Source of the DNA: Stentor coeruleus
Taxonomy: Eukaryota > Ciliophora > Heterotrichea > Heterotrichida > Stentoridae
Direction of reading: 5' to 3'
NCBI GenBank assembly: GCA_001970955.1
Contig: MPUH01001216.1
Span: 1 to 20,875, forward strand
Length of the DNA stretch: 20,875 nucleotides
The notes beneath the pieces were generated by a model that was not told where the DNA came from, ran no database searches, and saw nothing but the letters and a program-made list of their open reading frames with translations. The translations under genes and the position numbers were made by a program. Shown piece after piece: positions 1 to 8,214 of the stretch. The stretch's first letter is position 1; every line of letters begins with the position of its first letter.

Positions 1-202
1 ACCTTAGCCTGTTTTTCAATTTCTTTATATACTTTTTTCTCCTTTTTTCTTTTAGTTTTTGGATCTGGTTTTCAATTTTCTCAGCTTCTGAGTACTTTTC
101 TTTTATTTCATATTCTCTTTGCAATTCTTTTAGGTGATTTAAAGATGAGTTGAAGCTTTCTTCAGAAATTTCTCCTTTGTCTGAGCTATTTTCTATTTGC
201 AT
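1..202 (-). CDS. Coiled-coil protein, N-terminal part (runs off left edge)
   Basis: Reading leftwards from an ATG at 202, the frame stays open for 67 codons to the window edge, so only the N-terminus is present. The start MQIENSSDKGEISEESF is acidic and Ser-rich. A charged segment rich in Lys, Glu, Leu and Ile follows (for example KYSEAEKIENQIQKLKEK), typical of a coiled coil. Near residue 57 the frame reads KKYIKKLKNRLR. A one-base shift in the short A/T runs around positions 20-30 would read YKEIEKQAK, which looks more like a continued acidic-basic coil, so a one-base error there is possible. I do not recognise the family. It reads away from the long noncoding stretch to its right. Confidence 0.55.
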   Translation of the reverse strand, partial: MQIENSSDKGEISEESFNSSLNHLKELQREYEIKEKYSEAEKIENQIQKLKEKRRKKYIKKLKNRLR

Positions 203-1203
203 ATTCAGCAAAAAAATACAATATAATACCATACTTAGTAAAAGATATTTTAGAAATAAAATATGAAAAACTATAAGTTTAAATTCATAAGTGAATGCAT
301 ATTTCAAAAGCTTCTTAATAAATTTTTATCATTATGAGTTATTGTTATTTTATTGGGTGACAGAAATTATAAGTGCCTGGGTCTATATTGATTTGATAAT
401 TTTGCTTTTAATTATTTGAGGTTTCATACTAAAGTTTGCAGATTCATAATATATGTTTACAATAAGATTTTCAAGCTTATGAGGTATGCTTATTCTATTC
501 AGCCTGTACCTAAATTTCCAAATTGATTAAGAGAATATAAAGCTTTTTTGTAATATTTTAATATATACTAGTGTTTTAATGCTTTTAGAGTTGGTTTTAT
601 ACATGACTATCAAATTTAGAATGTATTTGATATTTTTATAGTAATTTTATAGAAGAATATAAAGAAGTATAGATGCTCAAAGTATGATTAGAGTTTTTCT
701 GAACAGAAGAAGCTAGTATCATGAGATTTTTATCAAAATAAAATGTGAATAATCTAAGTGATATTCACAATAAGTGAATAATATATTTTATTTAAGCTAT
801 AATACAGCCTAAAATTAAAATTATTTTGTTGGCTTTTTAATAATGGCTTTCTTACATAAGCTGAAATTAACTTTTTTAATATCATTTGTATCAACAAAAT
901 GTTTTTGATATTAAATCATTAGGTCTATTAAACTATAACCAGAAATATTTATTAATAAAATATTCAATAAAGAGGATATCTTTAACTAAATGGAAGTTAA
1001 TTTAAAATTATGATGTGTGCTTTATTGATGCTAAATTTACAATTAATAGCTACATAAAAAATCAATAATCTTATTTTTTAAGAAACTATAAACTGAATAA
1101 TAACTGCATACTATCAATCATCTATACAATGTAATTGCCTTAAAACATGTGTATATACTTATTGTTAACCTTAATAACTTTAATATTGCTTAGCACTAAA
1201 ATT
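203..1203. other. 1-kb AT-rich stretch without an intact gene
   Basis: No open frame of convincing composition is visible on either strand. On the plus strand between about 348 and 650, one frame reads as hydrophobic protein-like sequence (AWVYIDLIILLLII, then MLILFSLYLNFQID) interrupted by TGA and TAA codons. AT-rich DNA readily gives hydrophobic translations by chance, so this is only a possible membrane-protein relic. The part next to 203 should hold the promoter of the left-edge gene. Confidence 0.5.
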
Positions 1204-1530
1204 TTAAAACAGCGTGCATTCATTAACTCCAATTGCACATCCACTACAAAAGGATCCTCTTTGAATTCCTGTGTTTTCAACAACAGTTTCTTCAGATTTC
1301 TTACACGAACCTCTAAATGACGAAAGTGATTTAGAGCTATAGAGGTTTATAGAGACAAAGCTTTCAGGGTAACTTTTCTGTGGACTTTCTTGATTTCAGG
1401 GTAACTTTTCTGTGGACTTTCTTGATTTTTGAGCTTCTCTAGGTGGATTTCGTGGAATTATACTTTTGTTTCCAAGTGGAGGAAGATTTTTATTTGGGTC
1501 TAAGTTTTCTTTGGCACTTTTGCTTGCCAT
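1204..1530 (-). pseudogene. Small reading frame with one internal TGA at a tandem duplication
   Basis: From an ATG at 1530 the minus strand reads 108 residues to a TAA at 1204, broken by a single TGA at codon 45. The first part starts MASKSAKENLDPNKNLPPLG and is Pro-, Ser- and Lys-rich. The second part ends GSFCSGCAIGVNECTLF with four cysteines in the last 15 residues. The break lies in a perfect 32-bp tandem duplication (1362-1425), and the stop falls at the end of the copy read first. Because 32 is not a multiple of 3, a single-copy version would put the two halves in different frames. The family is unknown. It may be a gene broken by the duplication, a misassembled gene, or a chance frame. 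It is divergent from the plus-strand gene at 1699, with 168 bp between the two starts. Confidence 0.4.
1362..1425. repeat. Perfect 32-bp tandem duplication
   Basis: Two identical 32-nt units occupy 1362-1393 and 1394-1425, and the next three bases (TTT) begin a third unit. The absence of any mismatch suggests a recent duplication or an assembly artefact. It lies within the broken minus-strand reading frame and carries its in-frame TGA. Confidence 0.95.
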
Positions 1531-1698
1531 TTGAAATTAAAATTATTTGAAAGTGCTTCCAACTGTGAGGAAAGGAAAAATCATAATTATAAAAAAAATT
1601 ATGAGCTGTTTAAACTTAAAGCTTTATAAATCGCAAAATTCTACCCTTGAGATGCCTTAGAAGACTATTTTCCAGTTCCTAAGTAATAACATTTATAA

Positions 1699-2399
1699 AT
1701 GGAAGATAAAGGATCTAACAAAGCTCTAAACTTTTTAGAAAGTACGGGACTTGTCCAGGCTTATAAGTGTAAGTTCTAAGTAGACCTACTGACAAGCTTA
1801 TGTGAGCATGGGCTTCCAACAGGCGATCTTTATGAATTCTCAGCTTTAAAGATTAATGGTTCTGAAATTCGAAAAAAAATGGAAGGCAAAACAAAGGCAA
1901 ACAAAGCAAAAAATTCCTCAAGAAGCTTCGCCAACTAGAAAAATTAAAGAGATTGAAATCAGAGAACAAGAACTCACTAAAAGTGAAGATAAGCCAACGT
2001 AAGGAAGATAAGCTAAAACAGAAAGATGAAGCAAAGGTTAAAGAAGATAGTAAAATTAAAGAAAAAAACAAATTTGAGGATGAAGACAGGAAAGGTTTTA
2101 AACAAGAAGATAAGAAAGGCAAAGTAAAAGACGATGAGAAAATTGTAAAGAAAGAGGAAAAAAGTGGAAGAAAAGAAGAAGAAAATAGTCTGAGGAAAGA
2201 CGAAGAGAAAAGTGGGAAGAAAGAGGAAAAAAGTGGGAAGAAGGAGGAAAAAAGTGGAAACAAAGAGGAAAAAAGTTTAAAGAAGGAAGAAGAAAAGAAG
2301 TCTTCAAGGAAGGAAGAGGAAAAGAAAGGAAAAAATGAAGAGAAAAAGGTGAAAGACGAGGATAAAAAACCATCAAAAGAGCCTAAAGGAAAGAAATAA
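1699..2399 (+). CDS. Lys/Glu-rich tailed protein with one 15-nt intron (frame break at an A8 run)
   Basis: The ATG at 1699 opens an exon ending ...LVQAYK. Removing the 15-nt intron at 1769-1783 continues it as YLLTSLCEHGLPTGDLYEF, a compact, well-formed domain. This frame then ends at a TAG at 1936, giving 74 residues. A second frame, open from just after the AAAAAAAA run at 1872-1879 to the TAA at 2399, encodes a Lys/Glu-rich tail of about 170 residues with heptad-like GKKEEKS repeats. One extra A in that run would join the two into a protein of about 228 residues. I therefore treat them as one gene whose frame break is a homopolymer error or a true indel. I do not recognise the N-terminal domain. 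The alternative is a 74-residue protein with the tail as a purine-strand artefact, but the tail's ordered repeat and final TAA argue against that. Confidence 0.55.
1769..1783 (+). other. 15-nt spliceosomal intron
   Basis: The sequence is GTAAGTTCTAAGTAG: GT start, TAG end, A at position 10. Left in, it puts a TAA in frame (AAG TGT AAG TTC TAA). Removed, it joins K-Y across a split TAC codon and continues the domain YLLTSLCEHGLP. It has the same form as the introns at 7226-7240 and 12479-12493. Confidence 0.88.
2214..2276 (+). repeat. 21-nt in-frame repeat encoding (G-K/N-K-E-E-K-S) units
   Basis: Three consecutive 21-nt units encode GKKEEKS, GKKEEKS and GNKEEKS. More diverged relatives lie on both sides (GRKEEENS upstream, LKKEEEKKS downstream). 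The repeat is part of the Lys/Glu-rich tail and sits in a long plus-strand polypurine stretch. Confidence 0.85.
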
Positions 2400-2610
2400 T
2401 TAACCTAACAATGAATAAGGTCTTCTATTATATTGTAAATTATAAACTACTCTCTTGCAAAGTCTAAAGAATTGCAATATTATTTTGAATTGTCATAGAA
2501 AAGACTGATTATTATTATTATATATAAGAATTTAACTAAGTATAACTTATTTTGTACTATCTAAATATTACACTTACTAACAAAACCATCTATTATATTT
2601 AACCACCTAC

Positions 2611-4701
2611 TTATGGATTTTCATTATCAGCGAACATATTAAGACGATTTGTAGACAACTCAATTATTGCTCCATTTGCAAGTTTCATGAAATGCCTGTA
2701 AAGGCTTCTATGCTTACCGACATTATATATTGCAATATGAGAATAGCTTTCACTTTTACGTTTTTCAGTGTAGTGGCAACATGCAACTTTGCGAGTCTCT
2801 CCTTCTACAGTTTTATATTTATGGGCTTTTTTAACTACCCACTTCAAATACCTCTCTCCTACTTCCGCATCATAAGGTACCATAAATGCATTTTCAAGTG
2901 AATTTATGCGGTTGTAGGTATCAAGGATTCTTCCGTTCATGTGTACATAAACTAAGTAGTTATACACAACAAATGCACTTACACTTATAATAACTAAGTA
3001 TAATAAAAACGTGATTGCAGGACCAAAAAACTCACTTCCTGCATTTTCTCTAAAGTATAAAGTCATCAAAAATGGGTCTCTTTTCCAATCATCTTCTATA
3101 GGTGAAATAATAACACTTTCAATAATTGTCACAAATGGGTCAACAATCATAGCCACACCATATAGCACTCCTATTCTATACCCAATTGATGGGAAAAAGC
3201 CTGCATACCAGTAACAAAGAAATGCAATAGTGCTAAATAAAAGAAAGATGAACAAAGTAAAAAGCGCTCCAGCAAATATAAACCCTAATATTATCTTGAA
3301 ATAAAGATCTGAAGCATATTTAAGAGTAAATGTGAACCATAGGACTTGAAATTTGTTCACATCGATTCCACACATATTAAGGTAAAGCCATTGTCCAAAA
3401 TAGTGAGTTAGTCTGCATATCCATAAACTAAAGGAAAGTATTATCAGACTCATCCAAAGCTGCCCATAACTAGCTTTTTTAGCTTTAAATCCTAGATCTT
3501 GAAATACTTCTCCCATAACATATTTCAAACGCTTGACCCCTTGCCAACGAGCTTTAAGGCCATCAGGTCCTGTAACACTAAATTGATGCTGTTCATAATC
3601 CTCAGGCAATTTTAATTGCATTTCTTCAGGAAGATCTGCAAGTTTTGTTGTAAAATAAAGGTTGCAAAGCCAATCATCAATTCTATTTCTATATTTAGCT
3701 TCTATATCTGAGTATTTTTCAATACTCAAATCCATGCTTCCTTTAAGCATTGTGGTTTTAAATCTTCCTTCTGACACTTGGAAGTCTGAATTTATAAGAG
3801 GAAAGTAGCTATATGCAACAGGCTTATCAAATTTCACTGTTCGGTTTTTAAGCAGATAAAGTTCAAAAGATATGCACATTGATGAAGTCAATTTAGAATG
3901 AGAAGGAATATCAAGTTCTAAAGTCTCTTCAAAACGTAAACAGTTATTGAAATATCTACCTCCATGCATAACTGGCTTTGTTATACGTTTATCTTTTGAA
4001 AACTCAAGCTTTGTCCCACCTAGTCTATCCCATAGTGATACTAAAATAGCGAAATGGGCACAAGGTAATTTGTCTTTAACTGCTCTACACAATTCAATTC
4101 TGATGTAAAGTTTCTTTTTAGCTTTGTCCATAGCAATGATTTCCATGTCATTCTTTTCTTTTAGTTTGCCAATGTGCAACTGAGCATACCTTTTCTTAGT
4201 TGATACAATCGACTTTAAGAATTGTCTAGCTTCATCAAACCTTGTCCTAATGTTCTTTGTCCTTTTTCCAAAGCCTTTTTTTTCATCTAAATCATGCTTC
4301 TTGATTTTCTTAACTCTATCCATATATTGCGACATTAGCCTAGCTTTAGCTTGATTTTCCAAATTTTTGATAGCTGCATTCCTCTTAGCCACAGCTTCTA
4401 AATTCTTTCTTTGAGCTTCTTCCTGTTGTTTTAGCAAAGCATTTTCTTCCTCAGATATCTGCGAAAGATCAACACTAGCAACATAAATCATTTGATCAGA
4501 GCTTATATCATCCAAGCCGTAATCATATCGAAGCTCAGGCTCACGAAGAATGGCTTCTCTAAAGTCCTTAAAAGCTTCAGGGTCAAAATAATTTTCTTCA
4601 TGCTCGCTATTTTCTGTAATAATACTTTCTGAAAGGTCAGGCCTATAGTCGTTTTCAGCAACTTTCAACTGCAAAAGACTTTGCGTATCTCGTCTTTCCA
4701 T
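2611..4701 (-). CDS. Four-pass membrane protein with coiled-coil and C2-like region
   Basis: This is a single uninterrupted frame of 696 residues from an ATG at 4701 to a TAA. Residues 1-80 are acidic and probably disordered. Residues 82-195 are a charged helical or coiled region. Residues about 196-300 (KLYIRIELCRAVKDKLPCAH, later VSLWDRLGGTKLEF) have the strand-rich look of a C2-like beta-sandwich; this is inference from pattern. Four hydrophobic segments lie at about 415-440, 470-498, 505-528 and 558-587, then comes a soluble basic tail of about 110 residues. The layout suggests a large cytosolic N-terminal part, a membrane domain and a cytosolic tail. I cannot name a family; similar uncharacterised transmembrane proteins are common in ciliates. 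Its start is only 27 bp from the stop of the WD40 gene upstream on the same strand. Confidence 0.85.
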   Translation of the reverse strand: MERRDTQSLLQLKVAENDYRPDLSESIITENSEHEENYFDPEAFKDFREAILREPELRYDYGLDDISSDQMIYVASVDLSQISEEENALLKQQEEAQRKNLEAVAKRNAAIKNLENQAKARLMSQYMDRVKKIKKHDLDEKKGFGKRTKNIRTRFDEARQFLKSIVSTKKRYAQLHIGKLKEKNDMEIIAMDKAKKKLYIRIELCRAVKDKLPCAHFAILVSLWDRLGGTKLEFSKDKRITKPVMHGGRYFNNCLRFEETLELDIPSHSKLTSSMCISFELYLLKNRTVKFDKPVAYSYFPLINSDFQVSEGRFKTTMLKGSMDLSIEKYSDIEAKYRNRIDDWLCNLYFTTKLADLPEEMQLKLPEDYEQHQFSVTGPDGLKARWQGVKRLKYVMGEVFQDLGFKAKKASYGQLWMSLIILSFSLWICRLTHYFGQWLYLNMCGIDVNKFQVLWFTFTLKYASDLYFKIILGFIFAGALFTLFIFLLFSTIAFLCYWYAGFFPSIGYRIGVLYGVAMIVDPFVTIIESVIISPIEDDWKRDPFLMTLYFRENAGSEFFGPAITFLLYLVIISVSAFVVYNYLVYVHMNGRILDTYNRINSLENAFMVPYDAEVGERYLKWVVKKAHKYKTVEGETRKVACCHYTEKRKSESYSHIAIYNVGKHRSLYRHFMKLANGAIIELSTNRLNMFADNENP

Positions 4702-4728
4702 TTATTTTCAATCAATCAGAATTATGAT

Positions 4729-5784
4729 TTAGACTGTTTTACTAATTGTTAGAAGCCTTATATAACCATCTGCACAGCCTAGAGCAGCAAGTGCACCATT
4801 ATGTGAGAAGTCTACAGAGAAAACTGGGCCTGGCATATCCATAATAGCTGCGAATGGTTTGTTGTAATTCATCGTATCAAATGCCCTGGCTTCATTGCTT
4901 TTACTTCCTCCAGCAAGAATCATTTCTCCAACATCATGCTTGCTGTATTGTGCAGCATAAACTTGGCATGGTTCAGCAGAACGTTTAATTCCTACTCCTC
5001 CATCCCAGTCAATGGTATTTATAAGTTCCCCACTGCCTTGATAGAAAATCTGCAACTGTTCTTTATCACGCCAAGAACCAGCAAGAATCACATTGTCCCT
5101 AACATCAAGAGAGTCTCCACAAACATGAGGACCAAAAATCGCCCTCACCGCACATCCTTCACGCATGTCCCAGATTTGAATTGTATTATCCCAGCCTCCA
5201 CTTATAAGAATATTTGGCTCTTGTATGTTGTACTTAACTGAAAAAATCCTATTGCTATGTCCCGGAGAGCCTGCTCCCCCTGGTTGGAACTCAGTTACTA
5301 CTGATTTTGTTGTCTCGTCATACACCCGGACTATTAAATCACGTCCTGCAGTAGCGAAGAATCTTCCATCTGGGCTAAAGTCAGCGCAATAGAGTTGATT
5401 ATGGTTTGAATATAACTTATGCAAACTCTTACCTGAGGTTGTATGCCAATGCTGAACACTTCCATCAGCATGAACTGATATAAGTACATTTTTTGTTCGG
5501 GCTGAGGTTCCAGTTGGTCTCCAACGAATGCATGTACTTGGACGTTTTTCTTCTTCACCACTTCCATCATTTCTTCGTTGATTTAGTGTATAGACCAACT
5601 TGCTGTTACTAACATTGAAGATCTTTATACTTCCATCTTCACAACCAACAGCTAAGTACTTGTCTTGTGGATCGAACCGTACTGATTGAACTGCGCTTGT
5701 CCCATCTCCGATGATGCCTTTGTCATACATTTTCCGATTCACATTATTTGGTTGAAGGACTGTAAAGTTATTTAGTTTTTCCAT
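4729..5784 (-). CDS. WD40-repeat beta-propeller protein
   Basis: The frame encodes 351 residues from an ATG at 5784. It consists almost wholly of WD40-type repeats. Visible blade endings include DGSIKIFNV (about 51-59), DGSVQHWHT, DLIVRVYDE, DNTIQIWDM (the clearest GH...WD-like blade, preceded by LISGGWD) and the last blade DGYIRLLTI near the C-terminus. Six to seven blades fit the length, giving one closed propeller with no extra domain, so the protein is most likely a scaffold. The propeller alone does not identify a complex. The third-position base use looks less AT-biased than in the neighbours, which may mean higher expression. It lies between the kinase gene upstream (163 bp) and the membrane-protein gene downstream (27 bp), all on the minus strand. 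The family assignment is firm; the specific function is unknown. Confidence 0.93.
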   Translation of the reverse strand: MEKLNNFTVLQPNNVNRKMYDKGIIGDGTSAVQSVRFDPQDKYLAVGCEDGSIKIFNVSNSKLVYTLNQRRNDGSGEEEKRPSTCIRWRPTGTSARTKNVLISVHADGSVQHWHTTSGKSLHKLYSNHNQLYCADFSPDGRFFATAGRDLIVRVYDETTKSVVTEFQPGGAGSPGHSNRIFSVKYNIQEPNILISGGWDNTIQIWDMREGCAVRAIFGPHVCGDSLDVRDNVILAGSWRDKEQLQIFYQGSGELINTIDWDGGVGIKRSAEPCQVYAAQYSKHDVGEMILAGGSKSNEARAFDTMNYNKPFAAIMDMPGPVFSVDFSHNGALAALGCADGYIRLLTISKTV

Positions 5785-5947
5785 TTATAATGCAGTAGAG
5801 ATCTAGAAATTTATTTTTGATAGGAGTTTTCGATTAGAATAGTATTTGCAACTCATTTAATTTTAGTAAAAATTATATATTGGGTTATATCTTCATTTAA
5901 TATCTCAAGCGTCACAACTTAATATTTATAAATAGTTATTATCTAAG

Positions 5948-7495
5948 CTATTTCAAATAAAGCTCTCTGCGAATCTTGATAGGCTTCAAAGTATTTTTTT
6001 CTTCAGCAGCAGTAAGGCTTCTAAGGTTTACTGTCGGTCTACCATTAAGAAAAGTGTCCTTTCTTGCATCCAAACTTTCATTTACTCTATCTCCATCTCT
6101 TCTTATTCTCATAAACTTAAATTGCTCCCTACTTGGCGGCCTAGGAGTCGACAAGTGTTTATTAGTCCCTTTTGATTTCTTCCCTTCATTAGCATAGAAA
6201 ATTTGTCGAGGCGAAGGATTTCTTTCAACAACCTGTGACAAATTCCTTCCATGATATCCTTTTTGTGAGTTTCTTGGACTTGAAGAATGCTTAGGAGATT
6301 TAATATATTCGAAAAGTTTTTTAGGTCCAGGGGTGAAGATTTTATCATGACTTAATCTGTACAAAGGAATTGTATCTTGAGACACATTTAAACTATAAAC
6401 CCTAGTATGAGATTTGATTCTTGTGGTTTCTAGATCGTTGGTTTTTGAATAACTAGCAACTGAAGTTCCACCATTCCTTAAGTGCTTTTTCAGTAAAAGA
6501 TAATATCCAGTAGACACACTATTATGTTTGTTTGCTTCAATACACTTTTTAGCATAGTCAAGATCGACTTTATAATTTTCAAGCTTGTTTAAAATTATAT
6601 TGTCCACTTGGATATTTTGATATCCAACAAGTATCCCACTGCTTATTTCTTGTTTGACTTGATTAAACCACTCATGATTTTTAATTTCATCTATTGTATA
6701 ACGCTGGTCTGGGTCAGTCCTTAAAATGTTTTTAATCAAATCTTTAGCACTTTCCGAAATGTAATTAGGAGCTGTATAAACGCCTTTAAGGATTTTTTTA
6801 TACAATTTACTTGTTTTAGGATCTTCGAAAGGCAGATATCCACAAATCATCGCAAAAAGAATTACCCCTGAACTCCATATGTCGACTTTGCAACCAGAGT
6901 ATTCTTTGCCTGCGATCATTTCAGGAGCTGCATAGCATGGTGAACCACAAGCTGTTTTAAGTAGTTCATTTTTGTTATAGGTATTTGAAAGGCCGAAATC
7001 AACTATTTTGATATCATGATTATGATCCAGGAGGAGATTTTCAGGCTTGAGATCACGATGCACAACATTTAATTTGTGAATGTATTCAATGCCTGCTATT
7101 ACTTGCTGGAATATTTTACAAGCTTCTTGTTCTTTTATGCGAGTTTGAGCTACAATATAGTCAAATAGTTCTCCAGAGCTCGCGTATTCCATGATTAAAT
7201 ACAGTCTTGAAGGCGTTTCTATAATCTAGATATCGAATACTTCATAGAGTTGGATAATATTAGGATGTCTTATTAGTTTTAAGATGTGGATTTCTCTGGA
7301 TACTCTTTCGATATCAGCTACATCAATAATCCTATTTTTCTCAAGAATTTTAATAGCTACTTTTTCACCAGTCATCTTATGGAAACCAAGCTTGACTTTG
7401 CCAAAAGTTCCTTCACCAATTGTTTTACTTATGGTGTAGTCACCTATATCTCTCTCTTTTGGTGCTGGCACTTGCTGATTACTTTCGCCTGACAT
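5948..7495 (-). CDS. AMPK/SNF1-related Ser/Thr protein kinase with UBA-like segment, one 15-nt intron
   Basis: The ATG at 7495 opens a 510-residue protein once the 15-nt intron (7226-7240) is removed. Unspliced, the frame hits a TAG at 7226. The kinase domain spans about residues 20-272. It has the glycine loop GEGTFG (27-32), the VAIK lysine (K49), HRDLKPEN (141-148), DFG (161-163), a T-loop LKTACGSPCYAAPE with a candidate activating Thr at 176, and DIWSSGVILFAM. All catalytic residues are present. The splice restores LYE-IIETPSRLYLIMEYA, the usual hinge of this family. Residues about 292-333 (VDNIILNKLENYKVD ... STGYYLLLKKHL) resemble the UBA-like segment that follows the kinase domain in AMPK-related kinases. 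The tail of about 170 residues is basic and Ser-rich. The subfamily is CAMK/AMPK-like, and no named orthologue can be assigned. Confidence 0.95.
7226..7240 (-). other. 15-nt spliceosomal intron in the kinase gene
   Basis: On the coding strand it reads GTATTCGATATCTAG: GT start, TAG end, A at position 10. It falls between codons, after the Glu of QLYE. Retention would insert VFDI and an in-frame TAG. Removal gives the continuous kinase sequence QLYEIIETPSRLYLIMEYA, which aligns with AMPK-family kinases without a gap. Confidence 0.96.
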
Positions 7496-8214
7496 TCAAA
7501 TTTATAAGGAAAATTATCATGAAATAATTTTACAATAAACTTAAAGCCTGAACTTAAAGATTAATTGAAATAGACTTTAATGCATAGTATTTTTATCTTC
7601 TATTTTTGAATTTTTGGTGAAAATTTAAATTCTATTCATATAAAGAACTACTATCCATAATAAGTTTTTTTCAAAGTGATTTTATATAAAGCTATTCTTA
7701 ATATAAGCTTAATTCATGATTTAAATAAGGTTCACAACTATAAGGTATTTATTATTTATAGATTCAGTTTAGGTAAGATACAAAGTGGATATGCAGGAAA
7801 ATGCCTCCAACAACCTAAAGCACTAAATGATTAACAAAAATATAATGATAACTATAAAATCTCATTGTAATTATATAAACTCACTCAATATCTATAAAAA
7901 ACAACTAATATGCAAATCAAAAAGGAAAATAGTTAACCATTAGTAAAATAATTATGTCGTCTTCTTAAAATGAATTTCAACGCAGTCATCTAAAATAGAT
8001 ATTTTAAATATTCACCAAACTCATCATTCAAGCCTACATTATCCATATAAATCTATAATACATATATTTCCTTTAATCTAATATTTTTCTCTAAATTATA
8101 ACTTTAATATAAAAACCAATTATGTCATAGTCCTTACTCAAAGAAATTCTAAACAATCAGTTCAAAATTTTCTCCAGCCTATCAGGATTTTAGCACTCTA
8201 TTTCAATTATAATA
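7496..8214. other. Intergenic stretch between kinase start and OGDH relic
   Basis: This is AT-rich sequence with no open frame of convincing composition and no RNA gene that I can recognise. The part next to 7496 should hold the kinase promoter. The relic to the right may once have had its 5' region here. No repeat or palindrome stands out. Confidence 0.6.

Noticed and set aside
1999..2012. GTAAGGAAGATAAG as an intron that would repair the Lys/Glu-rich gene
   Set aside because: It is 14 nt, lacks the TAG end, and its removal does not bring the N-terminal and tail frames together.
1853..2376. Minus-strand Phe/Ser/Leu-rich open frames
   Set aside because: They are the antisense of the Lys/Glu-rich purine tail; the composition is a by-product.
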